From Edaphochlamys debaryana (taxonomy: Eukaryota > Chlorophyta > Chlorophyceae > Chlamydomonadales): 64,000 nt of DNA. Made by a program: the position numbers and the translations under genes. How positions within the stretch are numbered: position 1 is the stretch's first letter; each line of letters starts with the position of its first letter. Positions 1 to 13,054 of the stretch are shown here, piece by piece. Under the pieces are notes generated by a model. The model made no database searches and was not told the origin of the DNA. It saw only the letters and a list, made by a program, of their open reading frames with translations. The stretch covers positions 3,472,001-3,536,000 of the forward strand of contig JAEHOE010000001.1 of the NCBI GenBank assembly GCA_016858145.1, in the 5' to 3' direction.

Positions 1-108
1 ACCTCATCCACGGTTCAGCGCTGCGTGGACAGCCTGGAGAATGGAGAAACTAGCCTAGAGATCTGGGGGAAGCAAGTTCGCCAATCCCCATCGGGTCCTA
101 TCCCCCCT

Positions 109-3100
109 TCACCTATCGCCCGCACCTCCAAGCGGATGGTCACCGCTGGCGGCGTCGGAGCCGGGGCCCTGCATCAACGCCGCCGCCGCCGCGGCAGCCG
201 CCGCCGCGGGCGCTCCACCTGCACGCGGTGACGCCGGGCTGCTGCTGCCGAGGCGCAGCCCCGAGGGCACGGCGCCCGTTCGCAGCAGCGACGGCGGCAG
301 CTGGAGCTGAAGCGTGGGCGTGGTGCGGCCCGTGGGACTGTCCAGGCGCACCCCGGACTGGTGGAGCCCGAGCGAGGGGGAGCCGGGCGCCCGCAGGGAC
401 GCGGACTCGGAACCGGCGGCGCCGGGTGTGGCGGAGGGCGGTGACGTTGGGGGCCGTGAGTGCGTTGCAGCGCCAGGGACGGCGCCCGCACCCGTACCCG
501 TGCCTGCAGCAGCGGCAGGGCCGGGGCTCGGCACGCCGCTGCTCTGCGCGGGGGGCAGCTGCGCGAACGCGCCGCTGAGGTTGTGGGCGTTGGCAGCATC
601 CCCTCCTACAACAGCACCGCCGCCACCAGGCCCCGCGGCCCCGGCGCCACCCGCGCTGCCGCCCGCGCCACCGCTGCCCGCCGCTGCTGCAGCCGCCGCC
701 GCCAGCCGCTCCGCCGGCTGCAGCTGCACGCGGTACAACAGCCCGCGGCCCGGCTCCACGCGCTCGCCCTTGGTCTTCTTGACGCGGGAGCCCAGCTTGC
801 GCTCGGCCGTGACGGCGGTGGACACGGACACGATGGGGTGGTTGCCGGCCACGCCCTTGAACCTGAGGAGGGAGGGCGCGGCATGTTCAGGGCATAAGGC
901 TCGAGCAACGAGCCGCCAGCAGCATGCTGCTGCCTGCAAGGGCTACAGCACGCTTACGGACAGCACCCTGCTGTCTGGGCCCTGTGACTGCGGAGTTGTA
1001 GGGGCGAGCCGAGCCCGCAGAGAGCGCTGCGCGTGGGGTCTGTGGCCCCCTCGCCCCTGCCCCGCGCCGCACCTGTACAGCCCCAGGTCCTCCACCACCA
1101 GCTCGGCCGCCCACAGCCACTTGAACGCGCCCACCCGCCGCCGGATGCACTGCTCCGGCAGCGTGGGCAGGCAGCCGGGGGCGCTCTCCATCATCATGAA
1201 GGAGCCGCGCTGCTTGGCGCGCTCGGGCCTGCGGGGGAGAGGGGCAGCCGACCAACAGCGCAAGAGTGGGCTGCGATAAAAAAAGGTCCGGCTGACAACG
1301 CACCGGCTCCCCAGGGAAAGCATGTCCCAACAACACAGGCCATAGTGGGGGCGAGCAGTCCCGCTCCCGTCAGTGCTTGGGGCGCAGCATCCCCTCTGCC
1401 CTAAGCGTGTGCGCCTGAGCTGAAGTCACAGAACGCGTACCCACCGCTGAGCCGCTGGCAGGCGCCGGCCGATGGGTGCTCCCCCCCCGCTGCCGCGGCG
1501 GGGTCCGGTGACCGCCTCCACGTCGCCCTCGCCCCCCAGCTCCAGGACCTCCTCGAACGGCAGATCTCCCGTGGCGTAGTACGGCGTACGACGACCGCCG
1601 CCAGCGCCATTGTACGATGCCGCCGGCACGTGGTGGGAGGTGTGGCCCGTGTCTCGCTCGACGAAGGCATTACTCATGGTCGACACCAGGCCGCCCTCGT
1701 CGTACGCAATGTCCCACAGCGCCGCAAAAGCCGCAGAGTGCTCCTGACTCATGGCGCTCTCCACGTCGATACTCTGCATCACGGCCTGGTGGCCGCCGCC
1801 GCCGCCGCCGCCGGCCCCGCCGTACGCAGTGTACGACGGGTAGCCGCTCGCCGCGCCGCCTCCCGCCGCCGCGCCGCCGTGCTGCCCCGACGGTTGGGAG
1901 TGCGGCGGCGCTGCCACGTGCGGCTGCATGCGGCGGGATGATGCGCGCCGCGAGGGCGGCTGCATGCCGCTGGTGGCGGCGGAGCCCGCGGCGGCGCTCG
2001 GGTGGTGCGTGCCGGGGCCGGGCGGGGAGAGCAACTGGGCGTGGAGGGGCGGGGGCCCCTGGCCGTGGCCAGGGTGGTGGAGGAGGTTGGGCCCATGCGA
2101 GTGCGGCTGGGCCTGGCCCGAGGCTGGGCCCGTGGCGCCGCCCGCAGCCCCGTGGCCGCCGTAGCCTGCGCTGGGCGGTCCCCCGGGGCCCACGCCCGCG
2201 GTGGCAAAGGCGGACCGCATGCCGGCGGCGGAGCGGGGCTGCCCGTGCCCGTGCGTGAGCGGCAGCTGGCCGGCGGAGATGCGGGGCGGCGGGCCGGAGC
2301 CCCCGGCTGTGCCCCGGTACACCCCCTGCACCTCCAGAGACATGCGCCCGGGGCCCACCCCCCGCTGCTGCTGCTGCTGCGCCGCCTCCCAGCCCGGCCC
2401 CAAGCCCCCGCCGCCCCGGACCGCGCCCTCGGATGGCAGCGACGGCAGCGACGGCAGCGCTCCGCCCGGGCCCGGGCTGGGCAGCGCCCCGAACCCCCGG
2501 CGTGAGCTGCCCGAGGCCGCCCGGCCGGCGCGCATCGCTGCCAGCGCCGCCGCCGCCCGCAGCTCCTGTTGCGCGGGCGGCGCCAGGTCCGCAGGGTAGT
2601 AGGCGGGGTCGGTGGCCAGCGGCGGCCGCAGCCCTGCGCTGCCCACGCCCGAGCGGGGCCCGGGCAGCGCCCCCAAGGAGCCCCACGCGCCGGCCCCCGC
2701 TGCCGCCGCCGCGGCCGTCACCGACGGGCCCCGGCCCAGGCTCAGCGCCGACAGCTCCCCGCCGGGCGCCAGGTTGACGGCGGCGGCGGAGCGAGCCAGG
2801 GCCTCGGCGACGTACACGGTGCCCTGGGAGGGCGCGCGCCACTGGCCTGGCTGGGCGCGGGCCATTGCGGCGCTGTGGGGCGCGGCGCCGCTCATGCCGG
2901 GGGCGGTGGGGCGCCGCGCGTAGGCGGCGCTGGCGGCGCGCATGCCGCCGCCGCCCTGCCGACGCGCCTCCGTTAGTGCTTGCTCGGTCGCCTGGCGCAT
3001 GCGCCGCGGCAGGGCCGCCAGGGACACGCCAAAGCTGGCCAGCTCCAGGGGCGACACCTCCACGGTCTCGAAGCCGCGGAAGGACGGCTCGGGCGCGTCC

Positions 3101-6100
3101 TCGTCGTCCAACGGAGCGCTCGCGGGCGCACCGTCCCGGCGGCGGCCGCCCGGCGCTGCGTCGTGGGGCGAGACGGTGGAGGGGTTGGTGGAGCCGTAGG
3201 GGCCTCCGTGGGAGGGGCCCGTCCCCGGGTCCGAGACGGTCCGTGACCGGGACGGGGACCGGGAGCCAGACGCGGAGCCCGAGCCGGCGGGCGACCGGGA
3301 AGGAGAGGACTGGACGCTCGAGTCGGATCCCGACTGGATGCCCAGGGGGCCGTTTGCCTCTTGCAGCTGAGCCGCTTCGCCGCCCTCCAGCGCAGGCTCT
3401 GGGCTCGAGACCAGCGCGGCGGGTTGCCCGCGCGGGGAGACGGGGTCCTCGGAGGCCTCGAGGAGGGACGACTGGACGGGCACGTGCCGGTTGTGGGAGT
3501 TGCGGTTGGAGCGGCGGTGGTTGTGGTGGTTGCGGTGGCCGTTGTGGTGGTGGTCGTGGTAGCCTGGCGACGGGGCCTCGGAGCCGGTGTTGCTGAAGCG
3601 GGAGGCCTCCATGCTGCCGCGGTGGCCGCGGTGCGGGGGGTGCGGGTGGGCGCCGCCGGGCTCCACGAAGGGCGAGGCGGGGCGCTCCTGCATCACGATG
3701 ACGGACCCCAGGTTGGAGTGGGCCTCTGCGGGCAGAGCGGGCAAAGAAGAGAAAGAGGTGGTGAGCGCGGCACGTGGCACATGACACGGGGCAGCAGGAC
3801 CCCAGGGGACGGGGTCCTGGCTCACAGCGTCGGAGGTAAGCCTTCAGATGCTTTCGGCGCCGCCCCCAGACCCCCAAAACAGCCCTTTGCCGCCATCCCC
3901 CCGCCGCCCTTCCGTGCCCCGCGCCGGCCCCAGCTCACCTCCCTGCGACTCCGTGCCGTCGCCGGTGAACGCGGTCCGCGCGTGCCCCGCCGCCTCCGTG
4001 CCGCTGCGGCGCCGCCCCACGAACCCCAGCGCCTGCCCCAGCACCAGCGAGCTGCCCCGCCGCCCCCCGCCCTGCGCCCCCGCCGCCCCCGCGCCCCCCG
4101 CGCCCATGCTGCCCGCGTCCTGCGGCATGCACCAGCGCGGGGGCACCACGCGGGCGTTGTCCACCCCCGCCGCCAGGCGCAGCGGCAGCGCCTCCTCGGG
4201 TACGGCCCGGGCCGCCACCCAGGCGGGGCCCAGCAGGGCCTTGAGGATGTCCTCCACCAGCGGCCGGGCCACGATCACCTGCGGGGGGGCAGGGGCGGCG
4301 GAGGGCAGGCGGCGGAGGGAGTTGGGAAGGGGTGAGAGGGGAGAGGGTCAGCAGGATGCCCAGCAAGCGGTTGCTGGCAGGGGAGGGAGGGGGAGGGAGG
4401 CAAAGAGGTGCGGAGAGTGGGGGCGGGGATGAGGGCTGAAGCGGCGGGTGCTTCTGTGAGCAAGGCAGTGCGCCGCTGTAGGTTTCGAGCGCGCTCGGGG
4501 ACACGCACCTGGCCGCCCTGCGCAGCCGCGTGGCAGTAGCGGGCCGCGCGGTTCACCAGGGGGCCTGCGGGGGTGTACGGAGCGTCGGTCAGACCAGGTG
4601 AGATCAAGCTCACACCATGGCATGCAGTTTCAGGCGCGCCAACTTCGTGGGGGCTAGTCCCTGCAGCCGGCCGCGGTCCAGGGCCCCTGCTCACCGAAGT
4701 AGTCTGCCCGGCCAGTGGTAGAGTGCGGCGACACGCGCGTGGGGAAGCCCTGGTATACTCCCGCCTTGATGCGCGGGCCCCGGAACAGCACCGCCCCCGT
4801 GAGCGGCTGCAGCTCCTCGTGGCAGGAGGGCAGTGCCAGCATGGGGGCGGACCAGGCCACCTGGGGGGTGGTGGAGGGAAGGCGGAGGAAGCAGGGGTCG
4901 GGGAGATGTGGTCAGGGAGAGGGACAGGGTGTGGGGGTGGGACAGACCGCCCCTCAAGGCAACGGTTGTGCGATCCCCCCTCCGGCCCCCCTCACGGCCC
5001 CCACCTCCATCATGAGCTCCTGCACCATGAGGCACCACTCGAGCGCCTCCGCGGGCTGCGCGAACGCAATCCTGAGGAGCGTGGCGACGCGCAAAGGCAG
5101 GCTGTTCAGCCGGAACAATCCCCATGACCTCGCCAAACCGACCCGCCGACACCTGCCCCCTCCGGAGTGGACCCGGCCGCCTCCCCTCCTCCCCCCACGC
5201 CCAGCCCCGCAGCCCCCCCGCGGCCGCACATGTAGTTGCCCTCCTGCTCCTGGCACTCGTAGCCGTTGCAGGCCAGCAGCGAGCGGCGCACGCAGTCGTT
5301 GTAGGAGGCCATGACGTCCAGCGACAGGTCGCGGTTGACGGCCAGCATGTCGGCGTAGCTGCGGGGGAAGCGGGGGGAGGGGGGAGGGAGCGGAGCGGTG
5401 GAGGGGGCTCGTGGGGGCAGGCCGTGGGCCGCCATGCGCATGCAGGACCCATCCGTTGCCTCCCACAGGCCCCGCACACACGGGTCCGTCCGCGGGGCGT
5501 CCGCCCCCATGGCCCCTCCGCACACACATGCAAGCATGCAACAAGGCAAGCATGAAACGCGTCCGCGCGCATGCACGTGCGCGTGCGGTTGCCCCCGCCT
5601 CCCCCCCGCGCACCGCTCCATGGCCAGGAAGACCAGGGTGACGTAGGGGAAGGCCGTGCGCAGCCGCGAGCCGGGGCGCATCGCCCCCAGGGGGGCCACC
5701 AGGGTGGCGGGGGCGTTGAAGTAGCCGGGCGTGAGCTGGTGCACGTCGTCGGGGGGCCGGCACAGCCGCGCCCGCTCCTCCAGGCCCGGCACCAGCACCT
5801 GGGGATAGGGGGCACGAAGTGCGGGGGTGGAAGAGGGGTCGCTGGGGAAGCGGGGCCTTTCTTCACACGCCCACGATGCACCTTCACCTGCCCGCCCCCG
5901 TCCGCACCTGCGTGATGTTGACGTACTCTACGCTGCCGCCCGCGTTGAGTTCGAACACGCCCATGTTGACCACCGCGATGGCGGGGGCCAGGGAGCTGCG
6001 GCGCAGCTGCTCGCGGGCCGCCGAGTCCAGGGCGGCGGCGGCGCGGGTGGTGGGTCCAGCATTGGCGGTGGAGCCCTGGGGCACCTCGCGCAGGTGCCTG

Positions 6101-9100
6101 GGGCGGCGAGGTGGTCCGGGAGGGGAGGGGGAGGGGGCATGAGGGGGTGAATGAAGCTGATGAGCGGGAGAGCGTCGAATGGTTAGTGGGATTGCCGGAG
6201 AAGGTACATACCGCCACAGTGTCCATGATAGGGGGGGCGTGCGGCGGGCCCACGTGCAGGGCGTGAGGATATGGGAGCAGGCAGGAGCGGGTGTGCGGAA
6301 GCAGGTGGAACCAGAAGAGGTGCGTGCGTGCGCAAACAGACGCGGCAATGCTAGGGCAGCTGAGCCAGCACGCGTACAACCCCTGCCCCAGACAGCGCCC
6401 AGCCGCCACCCGCACCAACCCGATCCGGGGGTCTCTGGGTGAGACCAGGAAGCCGCTGTCGGGGTCAGAGGCGGAGCCCGCGCCCGTGCCGCCGCCCGCG
6501 CGGGCTGGGCCGGCGCTGGCGGGCCCCCCGCCGCCCCCCGCCCCCTCCCTGCCGGCGCCCGGGTGGCTGGCGGGGCGCAGCGGGCCGCTGTCGTTGCCCC
6601 GGCCCGAGGAGTCCCGGGACATGCCCCGGGGGCCCAGCAGGGGCCCAGCCGCTGCGCTGGAGGAGCCCATCGCCCCGGACGGCCCGGCGCCGCTGCTGCC
6701 GCCGTCCAGGTGCGGCGGCGCGACCAGGATGCCGGCGGCTGCTGCCGCCGCCGCCAGGCCCACGTTCGGGGCGGTGCCACCGCCACCAGCGCCCCCGCCG
6801 GTCCCGCTGCCAGTGAGGCTGAAGTAGGCATGGTGCTGTCGGTACGAGGAGCTATGCTGCTTCGAGTGCGCCAGGGCCGACACCGGGGCCTGGGCCTGGG
6901 CCTGGGCCTGGGGGGCTTGGGCCGCGGGCCCGGAGCCGTGGTGGTGGGGGTGCTGCTGCGGGGACTGCCCCTGCGCCTGCTGCAGCTGTGAGGCCACGTG
7001 CAGCTGCAGCTGGCCCAGGGGGGAGCTGGCGGGGGCGGTGGGCACGAAGCCGGCGGCAGGCGTGCCGCCGCCGCCGCCACCGCCGCCGCCGGCGTCGACA
7101 GCTGCAGAGCCGTTGGGCAGGGGGGAGCCGAGGGTTGGGGCTGGGGCTGGGGCCGTGGGAGGGGCCGAGGCGGGGGCGGGAGGGGCTGCGCCGCCGCCTG
7201 AGGCGGGTGGCGGGCTGCGCAGGGCTGTGCTGATGGCGCTCCAGGGCGAGGTCGTGGGGGAGGGCAGGGCGCCCGAGTTGCGCGCTGACGCCTGCGCGTG
7301 GGGTGCGGGGCACACGGTACTTAACAAACAACCCCAGACGGACCCCTTCCCGACCTACAGTACATGACACAGCCGGACACTTGCCAGGCCCCCCAAAGCG
7401 AAACACACATGGAGCCAATGACACCCTGGCGGCCGCCTCCCACCCCAAACCCTGCGCACCTCTGACCCGGTGGCCTGCCGGGGCAGCGGCGAGGCGGGCG
7501 GCGCGCGGGACGAGTTGTACCGGTGCAGACCCGACATGGCAGACCACAGCTGCAGGATGGGCCGCCGGGCCGACGGCGCCGCGCTCAGCTGCCCCCCGCC
7601 TTCCGCGTCCCGCTCCCCCTCCTCCACGCCGCTCCCCTCCATGGCCTCCAGCACCATCATCGCTGGATCCGGAACCTGCTCGGGAGCAACCGCCAGTTCC
7701 AGGCTGCGGCGGGGCCGCGGCTGCTTGCGGATCTCGAAACTGCCGCGCCGCAGCCCGCCGCCGCCACCGCCGCCGCCGCCCGAGCCCACGCCGCTGCGGC
7801 CGCCGCCCGCGTGCGTGGTGCGCTTGTCCCGAGTGAGGACCTGGACGGTGCGGATGCCCAGGTCGTTGAGGTGGTTGTGGATGGCGTTGAAGGTGTTGGC
7901 GTCCAGCAGGACCTGGCGGTTGGGGCGATTGGGGCGGTTGGGGAGTTGGCGGTGTGCGGTGGCGCGATGCGCATGCGCCCTATCGCGGCTCTGCGTCCGC
8001 CCTGCCCCGACCGAACGGAAGTCAAGCGCTCGAACTGACTCCAGCACCGCACCACGTCACGGGGCCCCCGCCCCCCGCCTCCCGTCCCCCCGCACCTGCC
8101 CCCCCTGCGGCAGCTCCGCCACCGCCTGCACCCGGCGGTACACCTCCCCGCTGTACTCCATGCGCTGCGTGATGGCGTGCGAGGTGATGGCGTCCGTGAC
8201 GCCCGTGGCCACTGGGGAGGGGGAGGGGCCGAGGAGGCCGGAGGGGCAGCGTCAGCATCAGTGCAGGTGCGAGAGCTCTCGGCTTCCCAGTGCAGGGGAG
8301 AGAGGCGACACACCCAGCCGCCAGCTACAAGGCCCCTTCCCCATCTACAAGCCTCCCGCTAGGCCCCCCGCCCCCCATCCCCGCCCCGCCTCACCTCCCA
8401 TGCGCACCCTCAGCCCCCGGAACAGCACCGACTGCCGCGTGTACTTGGTGAACCCCACAAGGTCAGACGCCAGGGACACGCTGCATAGGTAGGGCCGGGA
8501 ACAGAAGCGGTATGGTACGGCAGGTGGTGGCACATGATGGCAGGTGCCGTACAGTTGTGCTGGGCCAACGGCAGCTCCCAACAACGACAATCCCACGGCC
8601 CCATCCGCCCTCCTCCGTCCTCCACACACGGAGCCACTCACGTGCCGTCATGGTGCTTGACGTCCTCTGACCACTTGAGCTGCCGCCCGTCGCCCCCCTC
8701 GCCCCCGCCCCGGCCGGACGGCGCCCTGCCGGCCGCGCCGCCGCCGCCACCAGCGCCCGCCCCGGGCGCCGCCCCAACGTCCTCCACGCCGCAGCCCGAG
8801 GTCCGCGGGGGCGTGTTGCCGCTGCTGTGCTGCCCCATGGGCCCGCCCAGCAGCACTCCCGGCGGCAGGGAGGGCTGCAGTATGAGGCTGTTGGGACCTT
8901 GCGCCAGGGCCAGGCCCCCCCCGCCAAAGCCGCCCAGCCCCGCGGCAGCCATGGCTGCGCGCACGCCCGCCGCTTCGGTGGTCTGGGGCGGCGCGGGCGG
9001 CCCCCCTGGCCCCGGCCCCAGCGCCGGCCCGCTCTCGGGCACGGGCGCGGGGCCGTGGCTGTGGCCGCGGCCGGGCTCGCGGTGCCCCGCCTGCCCCCCC

Positions 9101-12100
9101 TGCTGCGAGGAGATCGAGTCCACCGTCTCCACGCACGCCTTGTGGTGTCGGAACAGCTCGTTGTCCCACTCAGCGTCTGGAGGTAGGGGGGAGGGGGACG
9201 CGAGGGCAGGACGGCGGCCGCGAGCTCGGGCGGGTGCTGCGCGCTGCCTCGCTAGGGCGGGCGGTGCTTGTGCCTGTGCTCACAGCCACAACGACGGCCA
9301 GCCCGGTCCCTGCGGCAAGGCCCTGTATCACCTCCAGCCTGACCCCGGCCCCATCCCCACCCCAGGGCTCACTGAGCAGCTGCAGCTGTGTGGTGATGCA
9401 CCAGCCCACGGCGTCCGCGGGCTCGTGGAAGGCCATGAGGAAGGCGTCGCCCTGGGGGGGAGGGGAGGGGAGGGGAAAGGGCGCAGTGGGGCCGGCGGCA
9501 GCGTGGGCCGAGACTTGAAAGGGTCAGCAGTCGGGGCAAGGCACCGGCAGCTGGGTCACACGACACACCACGCGCCCAGCAGCCCTTGTTGGAGCACCCG
9601 CCTTGCCATCCCATACGTCTAAGGCCCCTGCCCGACCTCCCATGCCCCAGCCCCTCCGCCCCGCCGCACCTCGGTCTGCACCTCGTAGCCGTACCACTTG
9701 GACATCTGGCTCCGCAGCGTGTGGTCGTGCAGGTCGATGGCGGCCGCCATGAGGTCTGTGTCCCACTCCCACAGCTCCGTGCTGCCCTCGACTGGGGGGT
9801 GCGGAGGGGGGCACGCGGAGCGGAGCGGGGCCGCGGGCGGCTGAGACTACTGTGAGCGCGGAGGGCCTATCGGGCGCTGCCGGCTCGGTGCGCCAACCCC
9901 CCTTCCCCAGCGCGGCCTCAGCAGCCCCAGTGCACAGGCTTCAGAGCCCAGGGGGACCCCAGCCCGCACCGTCTGTGAGCACCAGCGTGACCACGCAGCC
10001 CCGCTGGCGCCGGCTGAAGCCTGTGGAGGGGGGTGGGAGCAGCACCAGGAGCCGGGGGTTGCGACCTGTCGCTCACAGCCGGCACACGGCCACCCCGCCC
10101 CAAACGCGAGGCTTGCCCCCCAGCCCCGACCCATGCTCCCAAAGGAGCCTCCCGCCCTCCCAGGTTACCCAAGCTCCTCCGCCCCAGTGCTCCCTGCCCC
10201 TCCCACCCCCACACGCCCCCTCCTCACCCGGCGGCATGCGCTTGGCCAGCATGGCCCTGTACCGCACCACGGAGGGCACCAGGCGGTGCAGCAGCAGCAG
10301 CCCGGCCGCCAGCAGCAGCAGGCCCCCCGCCACGATGGACAGAATGGCCCACCAGGGGATCATGGCCCCGCTGCCGCCGCCCCGGGGCGGCCGCGGCTCG
10401 GGCGGCAGCAGCACGCAGCGCATTCCGACCACCGGGCCCCAGTCGTCCGGGTCGCTCGCGTTGGCGGCTGCGTTGGTGGTGGTGGCGTTGGTGCCATTGG
10501 CGTAGGCGACATCGAACTCGGCCACGTAGCCGTACGCGCAGGCGCAGCCCTGGTAGTGCCAGTAGTAGGGCGCGATGCCCACGTGGGAGGCGTCTGACGT
10601 GGACACCTGCCGCAGGTAGGGCTGCGGGCACAGCGGGTCGCCCGCGTCCGGCCCCGACGGATAGGTGCTGCGAGAGGAAGTGAAGAGGAGGACGGGACGC
10701 GGATTGGTGGGGATGGCGGCGAGGTTGCTGCTCCAGTCTGCCCTTCGGGCCTGGCCCCGTCCCTCTGCGCCAGCCCGCTGCCCCTTGCCGTGCACATCCA
10801 CACCGCACACAGACAGCCACAGCCCCGACCCTGCCCCCCCCGCCGCGCACCTGTTGCTGAGCCCGATGTAGGGCGGCATCCCGGCCGCCCCCGGCAGCGC
10901 CGCGCGCAGCCCCGTGCCCAGCACATCCACGTACACAAGCGTGCCCGTGGCCCCCAGCGACCCCGGCAGCGCCCCCCCCAGCCCCGCGTTGCCCTCCAGC
11001 GCCAGCTGCTCCAGGTCCAGCATGCGCCCCAGCGCCGGGGGCAGCGAGCCCGTCAGCAGGTTGGACGACAGGTCCAGCGTCTGCAGGGGGGGAGGGCGGG
11101 GGAGGCGGGTGGGGGTGGGTGGGAAGCAGAGGTGCCAGCGCTCGGGTTGGGTGCGCAGACCGAGCCCGCCGCAGCCCAGCCCAGCCCAGCCCAGCCAGTC
11201 CACACGCCTGCCGTCCGGAGACAGGCTGATGTGCCCATGCACCCAAGACCCCAGCTCCGTGGTCCCGGCCCTCGTGCGTCCCCGGCCCCATGCTCCTCCG
11301 TGCCGCCACCTGCAGGTGCCTGCCGCGCAGGTCGTCGGGGATGCTGCCTGTGAGGGAGTTGTTGGCGAGGCTGAGGAAGTAGAGCGCCCAGGCGGAGCGC
11401 AGCAGCGGCGCCACGGGCCCGGCCAGGCGGTTGCCCGATGCGTCCAGGTGCGTGAGGGGTATGAGGCCCAGGTAGCGGGGCAGGCTGCCGTTGAGGGCGT
11501 TGGACGAGAGCTCCACGTAGGACAGAGAGGCTGCGGGCGCGCAGGCGGGGGCGAGGATGCCGTAAGGGCAGGGTGAGGGGCCCGCAGGCGTTGCACGGTG
11601 GAGTGAGCCCCGCTGCGCCGGGCGTACCCCTGAGACCGAGCACGGCATTGATCAGTGATTTCACGCCCTCCCTCGGCAGCCCCAGACTGCACGGGCAGTT
11701 GGACCCCGGCAGCCGCCCCACGCACCCGACAGCTGCGACCCCGCGGGCAGCTCCGGGAAGGGCCCCTCCAGTCCGTTGTTGCCCAGGTGCACGTCCCGCA
11801 GCACTCCGCCCCCCGCCAGGAAGGCCTCCGGGGGCAGCGCGCCCGTGAGCAGGTTGCTGTCTAGGTCCAGGACCTGGTGGGGGGGCGTCGGGGGCGGGGG
11901 TGTTGAGGGCGCGGGGTGGGGGCCTGCATGATGGAGTCCAGGCTTTCACACAGAGCCGCAGCCCTGGCGAGTTGTCCGCACGCCGCCAGCCATTCGTCCG
12001 GGGTCTAGAGCCGGCAATAGGACATTGCTCACACCAGCACCCGCGAGTCAGGCGGGGACCGTTCCGGGCTGTGCCCGCACCTGCAGCTTGGGCAGCTGCA

Positions 12101-13054
12101 GCAGCTCTCCAGGCAGCGGGCCGGCCAGCCTGTTGGCGTGAAGCAGGATGGCCGCCGCCTCCCGCAGCCGTGTCAGGGGGTCCACGGGGCCAGACAGCTG
12201 GTTCGTGCCAGCGGACAGCAGCGTCAGGTTCACCAGCGGGGCCAGGGATGTCGTGCTGCCGTACAGGGCATTGTCATCCAGCTCCAGGATCCTGTCAGGA
12301 CGGGGGCAGGTGGCGGGCGCAGCAGCACGGCAGCCTTGCAGGCAACGAACGACACCTTGCTCCCGGCACAAGCGCCCGCGTTGCACCCCAGGCATCCGAC
12401 TACTCGGTGCCTCGGCTGCGCAGCCCACATACTAAAGCCTCGAACGTGACCACGTAGGGCAACACACCCTCGCGCAATTATACTACGTGCTGTGTACTCT
12501 ATGGGTCCGGTGGAAGAGTCAAGGAAAACAACCCGGACCACTTACCGCAGCGTTGCCGCCAGGGTGCCCCATGCCACTGCCCCCACGTCGCCGGACATGT
12601 TGTTCAGCGCCAGACTGAGGCTCATGACACCCGTTGCGCTGTCCGGGCAGGCCGGGTCACTGCCGAGCAGCGGGGCCGCCTGCAGGGTGGCCCCGTTGGC
12701 GTCCCCAACAGCGAGCAGGCAGCACGATACCCCCTCCCAGCGGCAGACGTGCACTCCGCTGGACAGCCAGTCGCCCTTCCGATACCAGCCTGAACCTCCC
12801 CAGGCGTCGAAGAGGTTGGTGAGGGCTCCTCGCTGAGCAAGCTCGCAAGCCGGGTCGCATGCGGGCGCCGATGCAGCGAGCCCCAGCCCTGAAGCTCCGC
12901 CCGCGTCTTGCAGCAGCCGCCTGACCACCGTCGCACGACGGGCGACTGCATGACCTGACCGCCGCTGCTCGCGCGAGCCCGCTGCGCTTTGCGCGGCATC
13001 TGCGTAAGCCAACGCGCCTGCTGCCAGCGCCCACAGCACCAATAGTAGCCTCAT
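109..13054 (-). CDS. LRR receptor-type protein with tandem class III nucleotidyl cyclase domains
   Basis: Predicted 2812-residue membrane cyclase making a cyclic nucleotide in the cytosol. Exons in transcript order: 13054-12546, 12291-12081, 11873-11726, 11530-11310, 11080-10851, 10667-10228, 10020-9970, 9791-9670, 9451-9373, 9176-8642, 8480-8395, 8211-8096, 7912-7460, 7291-6378, 6097-5908, 5798-5614, 5358-5230, 5071-5005, 4860-4695, 4564-4509, 4278-3939, 3725-1445, 1228-1073, 862-109. They sum to 8439 nt in frame. The donor at 6378 is the least certain junction. Seen: a signal peptide (MRLLLVLWALAAGALA), plant-type LRRs to about residue 440, a TM at about 543-568, then cyclase domain C1 (LTDVEGST with Asp603, EGDAF with Asp646, about 587-930). 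A Gly/Ala/Pro-rich linker follows, then C2 (about 1436-1700, with VNRAAR at 1621-1626). The last ~1100 residues are low complexity with a His/Asn-rich tract. C2 lacks both metal Asp residues and C1 lacks the NxxxR Asn, so the two domains probably form one composite site. Asp seven residues before the C2 Asn favours ATP over GTP, which is inference. Confidence 0.85.

Noticed and set aside
4691..7327. 878-residue minus-strand open frame running through several cyclase introns
   Set aside because: It keeps open because of GC richness. It crosses clear GT-AG introns and its intronic parts match nothing. Only its exon 14 portion is kept.
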